DNA from: an uncultured Clostridia bacterium
GTDB taxonomy: Bacteria; Bacillota; Clostridia; Oscillospirales; Acutalibacteraceae
Length of the DNA: 36,622 nt
Direction: 5' to 3'
Assembly: GCA_947166135.1 (NCBI GenBank)
Contig: CAMVDB010000014.1
Span: forward strand, 1-36,622
Under the pieces are notes generated by a model that had not been told where the DNA came from, made no database searches, and saw nothing but the letters and a program-made list of their open reading frames with translations. The position numbers and the translations under genes were made by a program. Positions 9,421 to 16,483 of the stretch are shown piece after piece (position 1 is the stretch's first letter; each line of letters begins with the position of its first letter).

Positions 9421-9480
9421 AAACCCTCAGTCAGCTTCGCTGACAGCTCTCTTAAGAAAGGGAGCTTAATCAGTGGCTGC
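9421..9480 (-). repeat. Hairpin-rich intergenic repeat between the transporter genes
   Basis: On the minus strand this starts right after the MMPL stop with GCAGCCACTGATTAAG. It then forms two hairpins: AGCTCCCTT/AAGAGAGCT-type arms at about 9445-9467 and GTCAGC-GAA-GCTGAC at 9430-9444. Intergenic repeats of this look are widespread in gut clostridia (from memory, not checked here). AGCCACTGATTAA is shared exactly with the left end of the MITE at 28786. Confidence 0.55.
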
Positions 9481-11556
9481 TTAATATTTAGCGCATTTTT
9501 TCATGCCTATCGTAGTGTAGCAGACGAGCTTGTCGCAGAGCAGCAGCAGCGCCGGCAGAATAAAGATGACCAGCAGCATACTGATGATCGCGCCTCTCGC
9601 GAGCAGCATGCACATCGAGCTGATGATGTCGATGTCGGAGTAGAGCGCGACGCCGAAGGTCGCGGCGAAGAGTCCCATGCCGCTGACGATGATCGAGGGG
9701 ATGGAGGCGGTCAGCGTGGTCTTCATGGATTCACGCTTGTCATGTCCGCCGAGTCGCTCCGCCTTGTAGCGGGTGGTCATCAGGATCGCGTAGTCGACCG
9801 TTGCGCCGAGCTGGATCGTACTGATACAAATGGGGGCGATGAAGGGCAGCGACTGACCGAAGAAATGCGGCAGGCCGAGGTTGATGAAGATCGCGAGCTC
9901 GATGACCGCGATCAGGATGAACGGCAGGCTCAGGCTGCGTTCGACGACGGCGATGATGACGAAGATCGCGATGATCGATACAAGGTTGACGACCTCGAAA
10001 TCGGCGCCGGTGGTATCGATCATGTCCTTCATGCACGGTGCTTCGCCGATCAGCATACCGTTCGGATCGTAGCGGTGAAGAATGTTATTGAGGCTGTCGA
10101 TCTGGGCGCCGACGGCGTCGGACGCGCTGTGGTATTCGCTGTTGATCAGCAGCAGTTCGTATTTATCGTTTTCGAGCACGCTCTTGATGTGCTCGGGAAG
10201 CATCTCTTCGGGAACGGTGGAGCCGAGCAGGCTTTCGATGCCGAGGACGTACTTCACGCCGTCGACCTCTTCCATCTCGGCGATCATCGACTTGACCTCT
10301 TTAGCCGGGACGGAGGAGTCCATCAGCACCATGTGGGTCGAGCTGATGTCGAAATCCTCGCTGAGCTTGGTGTTGGCGATGACGAAGTCGAGATCCTTGG
10401 GCAGACACTCCGCCATATCGTAGTAGACCTCGTTGTTCGTTTGGGTGTAGCCGTAGAGGAACGGCGGCACCAGCGCGATAAAGATAACGAGAAATACGGG
10501 GAAGATCTTGACCACACCGCCGGAGAGCTTCTTCATATCGGGGATCAGCGAGCGGTGGTTGAGCTTGGCAAGCGGCTTGTCAAGGATCAAAATCATCGAC
10601 GGCAGTACCGTGATACAGCCGATCACGCCGAACAGCACGCCCTTTGCCATGACGATACCGAGGTCGCGGCCGAGGGTAAAGGTCATGAAGCACAGCGCGA
10701 TGAAGCCCGCGATCGTCGTGACGGACGAGCCGATGACCGACAGGAAGGTGTTGTGGATCGCGACCGCCATCGCTTCCCTGTTGTCGTTATAGATACGCTT
10801 CTGTTCGTTGTAGCTGTGCCACAGGAAGATGCTGTAGTCCATCGTGACGGCGAGCTGGAGCACCGCGGACAGCGCCTTGGTGATGTAGGAGATCTCGCCG
10901 AGGAAGTAGTTGGTGCCGAGATTCAATAGGATCATCATGCCGATAGAGGCGAGGAACACCAGCGGGACGAGCCAGTTGTCGAGCAGGAGGATCATCGCCG
11001 CGAGTGCGAGGACGACCGCGATCCCGACGTAGATGGGCTCTTCCTTCTCGCACAGATCCTTCAGGTCGGTGACCAGCGCCGAAAGTCCGCAGACAAAGCA
11101 CTGCTTACCGGTGATCGAGCGGATCTCGCGGATCGCGTCCATCGTTTCATCCGAGGATGTAGAAGTATTGAAGAACACCGCCATGACGGTGCTGTGGTCG
11201 GTATTGAAGGCGGAATAGACCTTATCGGGCAAAAATTCCTTCGGCACGGAGATATCGGCGACGTTGTTGTACCACAGTACGCTGTCGACCTGCTCTACCT
11301 GTTCGACCTTTTCCTTGAGGGCGGCGACGTCCTTATCGGGCATATCCTCTAGGATGATAAAGGAGAACGCGCCCTTGCCGAATTCATCCAGCAGGATGTT
11401 CTGTCCCTTGACCGTGTCCATGCTGTCGGGCAGATACGTCAGCATATCATAGTTGATACGCGTGTTCAGCATTCCCAGCAGCGACGGCACAATCAGAATG
11501 AGGGCGATGATCACGATCGGGACCCGCAGCTTTACGATAGCTTTTGAGATTTTCAT
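9481..11556 (-). CDS. MMPL/RND-superfamily transporter
   Basis: 691 residues with the two-fold RND layout. Helix 1 is at ~13-31, then an extracytoplasmic domain to ~170, helices 2-6 at ~175-325, helix 7 at ~350, a second extracytoplasmic domain to ~525, and helices 8-12 to the C-terminus. Membrane segments hold the pairs LQLAVTMDYSIFLWHSY and IQLGATVDYAILMTTRY, the conserved Asp-Tyr of helix 4/10 that carries protons in this superfamily. Proton-driven export of a lipid or hydrophobic compound is the usual family role; the substrate is unknown. It lies between its likely TetR regulator (204 nt upstream) and the xxxLxxG protein downstream, all on the same strand. Start at ATG 11556 behind GAAGGTGAAAGC. 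Confidence 0.85.
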   Translation of the reverse strand: MKISKAIVKLRVPIVIIALILIVPSLLGMLNTRINYDMLTYLPDSMDTVKGQNILLDEFGKGAFSFIILEDMPDKDVAALKEKVEQVEQVDSVLWYNNVADISVPKEFLPDKVYSAFNTDHSTVMAVFFNTSTSSDETMDAIREIRSITGKQCFVCGLSALVTDLKDLCEKEEPIYVGIAVVLALAAMILLLDNWLVPLVFLASIGMMILLNLGTNYFLGEISYITKALSAVLQLAVTMDYSIFLWHSYNEQKRIYNDNREAMAVAIHNTFLSVIGSSVTTIAGFIALCFMTFTLGRDLGIVMAKGVLFGVIGCITVLPSMILILDKPLAKLNHRSLIPDMKKLSGGVVKIFPVFLVIFIALVPPFLYGYTQTNNEVYYDMAECLPKDLDFVIANTKLSEDFDISSTHMVLMDSSVPAKEVKSMIAEMEEVDGVKYVLGIESLLGSTVPEEMLPEHIKSVLENDKYELLLINSEYHSASDAVGAQIDSLNNILHRYDPNGMLIGEAPCMKDMIDTTGADFEVVNLVSIIAIFVIIAVVERSLSLPFILIAVIELAIFINLGLPHFFGQSLPFIAPICISTIQLGATVDYAILMTTRYKAERLGGHDKRESMKTTLTASIPSIIVSGMGLFAATFGVALYSDIDIISSMCMLLARGAIISMLLVIFILPALLLLCDKLVCYTTIGMKKCAKY

Positions 11557-11710
11557 GCTTTCACCTTCGCTTTTGACAAATGAGCATTGTCTGTTTTTAC
11601 TAATACAGAATACTCCTGATTGTGGAAAATTACCATTCGCAAAGATTTTTGCGTGCCCAAAATCTGAACAAAAGCGGTGTTTTGTACTAAAAATTTTTAA
11701 AAATGAAACT

Positions 11711-11729
11711 GCCTCCCGCGAGGGGAGGC
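11711..11729 (-). terminator. Possible terminator/attenuator after tetR
   Basis: 7-bp stem GCCTCCC (11711-11717) with GGGAGGC (11723-11729). On the minus strand a T-rich run follows after a few bases. It would reduce but perhaps not abolish read-through into the transporter gene. Confidence 0.55.
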
Positions 11730-11760
11730 GATGGTCGGTTTTTCGATTTTTGATCGTGAA

Positions 11761-12306
11761 TTACAGCCCGAGGTCGGAGGACAGCAGCTTTGAGCGCAGG
11801 GCGAGCAGCTTATTGACCTGCGCGGCGTAATCATCCTTCATCCCCTTATTGCACCAATCGGCGATCAGCCCGAAGCTGACGCTCTTGTAGTAGTCGATCA
11901 GGATCTCGCGATCCTCCCTGCTCAGGAACTCCTTGGGGACAGCGCGGTCAAAGTAATCGGCGACCACCTTGCGGCAGACGGTCATCAGACATTTTTCGTA
12001 GACGTAGCGGTGGGAGGAATTGTAGATATGGTACGCGGCACGTCGGTTGGACAGCACAAACTGCGCGGCGACGTTCAGACACTCTTCGAGAGAGTCGATC
12101 GTAGGGTAGGTATTGATCAACTCCTCGGCGTTATCCATCAAGAGCTCCTCCAGCAGCCCCGGCAGATCGGCGTAGTGGTAGTAGAAGGTATTGCGCGAGA
12201 TGCCGCAGTCGTTGGTGATATCCGTGATCTTGATATGGTCGATCGGCTTGCGATCGAGCAGCCGGAGGAAGGATTCCTTGATCGCTTTTTGGGTCAGTTT
12301 TGACAT
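11761..12306 (-). CDS. TetR-family transcriptional regulator
   Basis: 181 residues. The N-terminal helix-turn-helix is typical of TetR proteins: helices around residues 5-50 with KITDITNDCGISRNTFYYHYADLPGLLEELL. The C-terminal ligand/dimer domain (about 55-181) is divergent, as usual. It is the first gene of the module and has a consensus promoter immediately followed by a perfect palindrome at the expected transcription start, so autorepression is likely. By position it should also control the MMPL transporter and its xxxLxxG partner downstream. The inducer is unknown. ATG 12306, with AAAGGTGAAAAA upstream as ribosome binding site. Confidence 0.85.
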   Translation of the reverse strand: MSKLTQKAIKESFLRLLDRKPIDHIKITDITNDCGISRNTFYYHYADLPGLLEELLMDNAEELINTYPTIDSLEECLNVAAQFVLSNRRAAYHIYNSSHRYVYEKCLMTVCRKVVADYFDRAVPKEFLSREDREILIDYYKSVSFGLIADWCNKGMKDDYAAQVNKLLALRSKLLSSDLGL

Positions 12307-12341
12307 TTTTTCACCTTTATCAATGAAGAAGTTTCGCTTGG

Positions 12342-12357
12342 GTTAGCGTTTGCTAAC
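12342..12357. promoter_or_regulatory. Palindromic operator, probable TetR binding site
   Basis: GTTAGC-GTTT-GCTAAC, 6-bp perfect arms. It begins 13 nt downstream of the tetR -10 box, covering the start of the transcript: the classic place for an autorepressor site. Confidence 0.7.
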
Positions 12358-12369
12358 GCCCATGTTTCT

Positions 12370-12398
12370 ATTATAATGCAAATGTCCGGTTTTTTCAA
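12370..12398 (-). promoter_or_regulatory. Promoter of the tetR gene
   Basis: Minus-strand TTGAAA (12398-12393), 17-nt spacer, TATAAT (12375-12370). Confidence 0.85.
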
Positions 12399-12451
12399 GA
12401 GGTATTTCAAACTTGTTACAAGAAAGCGCGCGGTTTCCGTAACGAAAGTCT

Positions 12452-12481
12452 GTCATTCTGAGGGTTCGCCCGAAGGATGAC
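12452..12481. repeat. Imperfect hairpin with TTCG loop
   Basis: GTCATTCTGAGGG (12452-12464), TTCG, CCCGAAGGATGAC (12469-12481), with a few mismatches in the stem. It resembles a dispersed extragenic palindrome, and lies between the lipoprotein terminator and the tetR promoter. No other copy was found in this window. Confidence 0.45.
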
Positions 12482-12514
12482 ATGCGGAAAAGCTGTGTTG
12501 GTATTTTTCGAAAA

Positions 12515-12542
12515 GTTAAGCCCGACAGAAATCTGTCGGGCT
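12515..12542 (-). terminator. Terminator of the small lipoprotein gene
   Basis: 11-bp stem AGCCCGACAGA (12519-12529) with TCTGTCGGGCT (12532-12542). On the minus strand it is followed by TAACTTTTCG. Confidence 0.8.
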
Positions 12543-12573
12543 GAAGTGATCCTGATGAATAAGGGAGCGGGAT

Positions 12574-13044
12574 TTACCAGTTCTCCTTAAGCTCCTCGGT
12601 CGCGACCTTCTTCTCGTAGTCGAAGCCGCGGGTCGCGTCCCAAGCCAGCACATACTTGCCGCTCTTGGTGATCACGGCGGTCATCTCGGTGCCGTCCTCC
12701 ATCGGGCGGAACTTACCGTCGTCCTTGATGTCCTCGAGGATCGCCTTGGCGGTATCGTTGTTCGCCTTGGAGTAATCGTAGATCTCGACGAAGGAGTTAC
12801 CGTTGAGAACGATGCGTGCCGCATTGTCTGCGCCGACGATCTCATAGTACAGCTCCTGCTTGGTGGTGTTGTTATTGCGGTCGGTGATGTACTTTTGCAG
12901 GCCTTCGAAGTCCTTAGAATAGGTGCTGACGTCAGCAGCGTTCGCCTGATCGGCGGTTGAGCTGTTGGAGGGGGTCGTGCCGAAGCAGCCGGTCAGCGAA
13001 AGCACCATCAGGAGTGCCGCGGCGAGTACGATGATCTTTTTCAT
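12574..13044 (-). CDS. Small lipoprotein of unknown function
   Basis: 156 residues when started at ATG 13044, which has GGAG upstream and gives a clean lipoprotein signal peptide (MKKIIVLAAALLMVLSLTGC). An upstream in-frame ATG at 13071 would add nine residues before the signal and is less likely. The lipobox LTGC means lipidation at Cys20 and anchoring to the outer face of the membrane. After a Ser/Asn/Ala-rich spacer comes a ~110-residue alpha/beta domain (YSKDFEGLQKYITD to EKKVATEELKENW), which I do not assign to a family. It has its own promoter and terminator, so it is monocistronic. Confidence 0.8.
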   Translation of the reverse strand: MKKIIVLAAALLMVLSLTGCFGTTPSNSSTADQANAADVSTYSKDFEGLQKYITDRNNNTTKQELYYEIVGADNAARIVLNGNSFVEIYDYSKANNDTAKAILEDIKDDGKFRPMEDGTEMTAVITKSGKYVLAWDATRGFDYEKKVATEELKENW

Positions 13045-13083
13045 ATCTATTCTCCATTCTGTTGATATCAAATGTACCCATCT

Positions 13084-13112
13084 ATTTTACAATATAATGG
13101 AAAAGAAATCAA
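13084..13112 (-). promoter_or_regulatory. Promoter of the small lipoprotein gene
   Basis: Minus-strand TTGATT (13112-13107), 17-nt spacer, TAAAAT (13089-13084). Confidence 0.65.
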
Positions 13113-13165
13113 TAGGTATTTTTCGGGTCCTCACAGGATATCCCGGCGGTTTAGAAAGCTCTCGC

Positions 13166-13486
13166 TCAGCTTTTCCTCTTTTTCTTCGGAGCGGGGAGGT
13201 CTGCGGCGATCGCGGCGGGCAGTTGCGTCATCAGCTCTCTGTCTTCGATCTCCTCGACCAGGAGCATTTCCTTCGCGCCCTCGTAGGGGAGCTCGCGCGT
13301 CGCGTCGGGGAGCAGCGACAGGGCTGATTCGGTCGGCTTTACCAGCAGGCGGTTGTCGTAGATCCCGCCGATCACCTTGCCCTGACAGTACAGGATGTAT
13401 TCGCCCATCATCGCGCGCCATGAGATATCCTCCGCGTCACGCAGCTGTTCGAGTACAAAGTCCAGATATTCTTTATCGGATGCCAT
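13166..13486 (-). CDS. TfoX/Sxy N-terminal domain protein
   Basis: 106 residues, the length of a lone TfoX N-terminal domain. The pattern matches the family: an N-terminal helix (EYLDFVLEQLRDAEDISWRAMMGEYILYCQGKVIGGIYDNRLLVKPT, residues ~6-52), then the conserved strand/turn with Gly-Gly and the VKPT edge, then a PYEGAKEMLLVEEIEDRE segment, and a basic tail (APKKKRKS). In gammaproteobacteria TfoX/Sxy controls competence, but these short clostridial homologues have no proven role, so the name only marks the fold. ATG 13486 follows GAAGGTGAT. No strong promoter is seen just upstream. Confidence 0.75.
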   Translation of the reverse strand: MASDKEYLDFVLEQLRDAEDISWRAMMGEYILYCQGKVIGGIYDNRLLVKPTESALSLLPDATRELPYEGAKEMLLVEEIEDRELMTQLPAAIAADLPAPKKKRKS

Positions 13487-13563
13487 GCGATCACCTTCTT
13501 TATTATCGGTTCTCTGTTGTTATTTTACCATACCGCGCGTGATAAGGCAACCTCCGACACACA

Positions 13564-13594
13564 GAAAAAAAGGCTCCCGATGAGCGGAAGCCTT
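13564..13594 (-). terminator. Terminator of the D,D-carboxypeptidase gene
   Basis: 10-bp stem with one mismatch (13570-13579 with 13585-13594). On the minus strand it is followed by seven T. Confidence 0.9.
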
Positions 13595-13612
13595 GCGGTC
13601 GATGATATGGGA

Positions 13613-14674
13613 TCAATAGCCGAAGTCAACGATCTCCCAGCCGCCGTCAGCGGTACGCGCCAGCCACCACTGATAGTCGGTGTACTCTCTGTCGGGCTCG
13701 AGGCTCGCTTCACCCGTATTCTTGGGCGTATGGAAGTCCATCAGGAATCCGGCGATCTGCGTAAACTTGCCGTCGGGATTCTTCTTATTGATCTCAGCCA
13801 GCTTCTCATCGGTCGCGGCACTGTCGCCCGCATAGCGGATGCTGTGCAGCTCACAGCCGTCTAAGGACGCGAAACGGCACTTGATCTGGAGAACAGCCGC
13901 GTCGAGGTCGTTTTTCGAATACAGCTCGGAGTTGCCGAGATCGATCTCGATCGCTGCGCCGCTCGCGGTGCCGAGGTACTCCTCGAAGGTGATATCCTTC
14001 TGCATGATCTCCTTGGCGATATCCTTATCGTCGATGTAGCGGATGTGCCACGGCTCGTAGCCGTAGCCGGTAATGTGCTCTCTGCCCTCGAGATAACGCA
14101 GGATGAAGCCGTAGTCTGCGAGCTTCTCGTGGATCTTTGCCCAGATCTCGGGATACTGAACCATATCCTCGTTCTCGGTGATATCCTTGCCATCGATGAT
14201 CAGGTACAGATCGAGCGCGAGACCGGTATGATGCTCTGAGTAACCGGGTGCTGCGACGGTCTTCAGCGCATAATCCTTACCGTATTTCTCGGTGAAATCA
14301 TCCATGATGCGCTGCTGGTCGGCTACACTGCGGCGTGCGGAGTCGAGGTCTACGAAGATATTCTCCTTCTCCAGCGCCGCCTTGAGCTCCAGATAGGCGT
14401 CGTAAGCCTTTTTCTCGACCTCAACGTCATCGCCGATCGAGTTGGTCATGTGGACGGTTTCGAGCTTCGCCTCCCAATCCTCGGGAAGAGCATGCGTCTT
14501 GTTGACCAACGCCATGTAGTCGATGCCGTCGGACTTTGCCTCGTCGACGGTTGCGGCTTCGGTGGCTGCCTCGGTCGCTTTATCGGGAGCGGCTTTTGTA
14601 CCGCCGCATCCAGCGAGGATCGCCGCGGTCATGCAAAGGCAAAGGATCAGACTGATCAGAATTCTCTTTTTCAT
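13613..14674 (-). CDS. VanY/LdcB-family peptidoglycan carboxypeptidase, lipoprotein
   Basis: 353 residues. Signal peptide with lipobox ILAGC (lipidation at Cys23), then an Ala/Thr/Glu-rich spacer and the peptidase domain at about 95-215. The zinc motif SxHxxGxAxD is present as SEHHTGLALD (146-155) and the second motif as EPWH (207-210), so all family metal ligands are there. Such enzymes trim the terminal D-Ala (or L,D bonds) from muropeptides on the outer face of the membrane. Residues ~230-353 form an extra C-terminal domain (a DUF-like alpha/beta module ending DYQWWLARTADGGWEIVDFGY), with no function known to me. It has its own promoter and terminator. Confidence 0.87.
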   Translation of the reverse strand: MKKRILISLILCLCMTAAILAGCGGTKAAPDKATEAATEAATVDEAKSDGIDYMALVNKTHALPEDWEAKLETVHMTNSIGDDVEVEKKAYDAYLELKAALEKENIFVDLDSARRSVADQQRIMDDFTEKYGKDYALKTVAAPGYSEHHTGLALDLYLIIDGKDITENEDMVQYPEIWAKIHEKLADYGFILRYLEGREHITGYGYEPWHIRYIDDKDIAKEIMQKDITFEEYLGTASGAAIEIDLGNSELYSKNDLDAAVLQIKCRFASLDGCELHSIRYAGDSAATDEKLAEINKKNPDGKFTQIAGFLMDFHTPKNTGEASLEPDREYTDYQWWLARTADGGWEIVDFGY

Positions 14675-14708
14675 TATAATTGCCTCCGTGAATCATTGGA
14701 TTGAGTGA

Positions 14709-14737
14709 ATTATAACGCAACTGCCGTACTTTTTCAA
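14709..14737 (-). promoter_or_regulatory. Promoter of the D,D-carboxypeptidase gene
   Basis: Minus-strand TTGAAA (14737-14732), 17-nt spacer, TATAAT (14714-14709). Confidence 0.85.
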
Positions 14738-14764
14738 TAGACAAAATGCCGAAAAGACTTTGGG

Positions 14765-14845
14765 ATATAAAAAACAAGGCTTCTGCCGAAACAGAAGCCT
14801 TGAAAAAAGATAAATCTGATTTGCCGATTATCTCTTGGAGAACTG
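14765..14845 (-). repeat. 81-bp direct repeat, distal copy (rpsI tail plus terminator)
   Basis: Identical over 81 bp to 14951-15031, at an offset of 186 nt. It carries the final five codons and stop of rpsI (QFSKR-stop, 14845-14828) with no gene attached, the short 3' UTR, and the terminator hairpin. Confidence 0.95.
14775..14802 (-). terminator. Second copy of the rpsI terminator
   Basis: 11-bp stem CAAGGCTTCTG/CAGAAGCCTTG with a 6-nt loop, followed on the minus strand by TTTTTTAT. Confidence 0.85.
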
Positions 14846-14858
14846 TAACAGCGTAAAG

Positions 14859-14881
14859 AAAACAGTCCTGAGGACTGTTTT
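14859..14881. terminator. Terminator-like hairpin in the duplication spacer
   Basis: AAAACAGTCC-TGA-GGACTGTTTT, a 10-bp perfect stem whose arms supply T-runs on both strands. It lies in the 105-nt spacer (14846-14950) that separates the two 81-bp repeats. The spacer also has a GTCCCGA (14905-14911) / TCGGGAC (14937-14943) inverted repeat. Confidence 0.65.
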
Positions 14882-14950
14882 TAGCTGTGCTTTGCGAGGG
14901 CTGAGTCCCGAGCAAATCCGCAGTCGACAGAGATGATCGGGACAGACAAA

Positions 14951-15031
14951 ATATAAAAAACAAGGCTTCTGCCGAAACAGAAGCCTTGAAAAAAGATAAA
15001 TCTGATTTGCCGATTATCTCTTGGAGAACTG
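14951..15031 (-). repeat. 81-bp direct repeat, proximal copy (true rpsI 3' end)
   Basis: The genuine last codons and 3' UTR of rpsI. Its exact duplicate is at 14765-14845. Confidence 0.95.
14961..14988 (-). terminator. Terminator of the rplM-rpsI operon
   Basis: 11-bp stem CAAGGCTTCTG (14961-14971) with CAGAAGCCTTG (14978-14988), followed on the minus strand by TTTTTTAT. Confidence 0.9.
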
Positions 15032-15415
15032 CGGAGCGCGTCTCGCTGCCTTGAGACCGTATTTCTTACGCTCTTTCATTCTCGGGTCACGGGTCAGGAA
15101 GCCTGCCTTCTTGAGGGCGGGACGGAGCGCGTCGGAGTCATACTGGAGCAGCGCGCGGGAGATGCCGTGACGGATCGCACCCGCCTGACCGGTAACGCCG
15201 CCGCCTGCTACGCGGCAGACAACGTCGAACTTCTCGCCGGTCTCGGTGAGGGCGAGGGGCTGACGAACGATCAGCTTGAGGGTTTCAAGACCGAAGTAAT
15301 CGTCGATATCTCTGTCGTTGATGGTGATCTTACCGGTGCCGGCGTACAGGCGTACTCTGGCTACAGAAGACTTTCTTCTGCCGGTGCCGTAAAAATAAGG
15401 TGCCTTATCGTACAT
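15014..15415 (-). CDS. rpsI: 30S ribosomal protein S9
   Basis: 133 residues, a normal length for S9. It has the family hallmarks: N-terminal [18 protein letters not shown] (7-24), [22 protein letters not shown] (about 75-96), and the basic C-terminal tail [25 protein letters not shown], whose last Arg contacts P-site tRNA. Second gene of the rplM-rpsI pair, 16 nt after rplM, with GGAGG before ATG 15415. The 3' end is duplicated downstream. Confidence 0.98.
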   Translation of the reverse strand: MYDKAPYFYGTGRRKSSVARVRLYAGTGKITINDRDIDDYFGLETLKLIVRQPLALTETGEKFDVVCRVAGGGVTGQAGAIRHGISRALLQYDSDALRPALKKAGFLTRDPRMKERKKYGLKAARRAPQFSKR

Positions 15416-15431
15416 TTAACGTTCCTCCTTC

Positions 15432-15860
15432 TTAAAATTCCCAAGCTTCGGGCTTCTGAGCCTGATGGGTGTGCTCAGCGCCTTCAAAGAGTCTGAGTCT
15501 GAGCATCGCGGCTCTGCCGATGGTGTTGGAGGGAACCATACCCTTAACAGCCAGCTCCATCGCCTTGGTGGGGCGGGTCGCCATCAGGGTAGCATAGTTG
15601 GTCTCCTTGAGGTGGCCGACATAACCGGTGTGACGGTACCACTTCTTCTGTTCTAACTTCTTACCGGTGAGGACTGCATCCTTGCAGTTGATGATGATGA
15701 CGTGGTCGCCGCAATCAACATGAGGGGTGAAAGTGACCTTGTGCTTGCCTCTGAGCAGAACTGCCGCTTCAGCCGCAACCTTACCGAGGGGCTTGCCCGC
15801 GGCGTCGATCACGTACCACTTGCGCTCGACTTCGCCTTTTTTAGCCATATATGTGGACAT
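15432..15860 (-). CDS. rplM: 50S ribosomal protein L13
   Basis: 142 residues, the standard L13 length. Family pattern clear: KWYVIDAAGKPLGKVAAEAAVLLRGKHKVTFTPHVDCGDHVIIINC (19-64), KKWYRHTGYVGHLK, and PTKAMELAVKGMVPSNTIGRAAMLRLRLFEGAEH. It binds 23S rRNA domain I/II early in 50S assembly. First gene of the rplM-rpsI operon, with a sigma-A promoter and a short structured leader. Start at ATG 15860 after GGAGGAACGCT. Confidence 0.98.
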   Translation of the reverse strand: MSTYMAKKGEVERKWYVIDAAGKPLGKVAAEAAVLLRGKHKVTFTPHVDCGDHVIIINCKDAVLTGKKLEQKKWYRHTGYVGHLKETNYATLMATRPTKAMELAVKGMVPSNTIGRAAMLRLRLFEGAEHTHQAQKPEAWEF

Positions 15861-15862
15861 AT

Positions 15863-15907
15863 AGCGTTCCTCCTTCGATTATTCTGTAAGCTTTTTTACT
15901 TAACGCT
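15863..15907 (-). promoter_or_regulatory. Candidate L13 autoregulatory leader
   Basis: On the minus strand AGCGTT (15907-15902), at the predicted 5' end of the mRNA, can pair with AACGCT (15868-15863) directly behind the GGAGG site. This encloses the ribosome binding site in a hairpin, with inner GTAA/TTAC pairs. L13 leaders are known in Firmicutes; whether this one fits that family is inference. Confidence 0.45.
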
Positions 15908-15912
15908 CGTAT

Positions 15913-15941
15913 AGTCTATCACTTTCGTGAATGAAAGTCAA
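15913..15941 (-). promoter_or_regulatory. Promoter of rplM-rpsI
   Basis: Minus-strand TTGACT (15941-15936), 17-nt spacer, TAGACT (15918-15913). Confidence 0.75.
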
Positions 15942-16061
15942 GAGAAAGTCCGAATTTTTTTATATAGTGCTCGTTGAGCTTCTTTTATCTCGCTTTATCT
16001 CACTTTTACGCCGTTTTACTCGTTTGCTATTTTTAAAACCTTTATATAATAGATAAAACGC

Positions 16062-16090
16062 TTGACAAACAGGGGATAGGGTGCTATAAT
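16062..16090 (+). promoter_or_regulatory. Consensus promoter of ylxM-ffh-rpsP-khpA
   Basis: TTGACA (16062-16067), 17-nt spacer, TATAAT (16085-16090): both boxes match the sigma-A consensus exactly. Confidence 0.92.
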
Positions 16091-16139
16091 AGCCAAGGTG
16101 TAAAGCTCTTTGCTTTACAGGAAGGATGGATCCCGCTCC

Positions 16140-16481
16140 ATGAACAGCAAGCTAGAGATATCTCTGCTCTACGACTTCTACGGCGAGCTGCTCCAAAGCT
16201 CCCAGCAACGGGTTGTCGAGCTGTATGTCAACGATGATTTGTCGCTCTCCGAGTCCGCGGAGCTTCTCGGCATCAGCCGCCAGGGCGTGCGCGACTCCTT
16301 AGCCCGCGCCGAGCGCAAGCTGAATGAGTATGAGAAGAAGCTGGGACTGGTCAGGGCGCATCGTGAACAACGCGAGCGCGACGGGAAAATACGTGGGATC
16401 ATCCGAAACATCCGCGATAACCCGCAGGCAGCCGATGAGCTGCTGACTGAGATAGAAGAGTTGTTGAAGGGAGATGACTGA
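16140..16481 (+). CDS. ylxM: YlxM-family SRP-associated HTH protein
   Basis: 113 residues from ATG 16140 (MNSKLEISLLYDFYGELL), the conserved YlxM N-terminus. A longer frame from TTG 16110 has no support. GGAAGGATGG lies upstream, slightly far. The family has a sigma-70 region-4-like helix-turn-helix, here LSLSESAELLGISRQGVRDSLARAERKL (about 36-63), followed by a charged helical tail. YlxM is nearly always encoded just before ffh in Firmicutes and is reported to affect signal recognition particle activity. Two bases separate its stop from the ffh start, so the genes are coupled. Confidence 0.9.
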   Translation: MNSKLEISLLYDFYGELLQSSQQRVVELYVNDDLSLSESAELLGISRQGVRDSLARAERKLNEYEKKLGLVRAHREQRERDGKIRGIIRNIRDNPQAADELLTEIEELLKGDD

Positions 16482-16483
16482 GC

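Noticed and set aside
9742..10929. 395-codon plus-strand frame inside the MMPL gene
   Set aside because: Antisense shadow rich in Asp/Arg/His; the minus strand encodes a clear 12-helix transporter.
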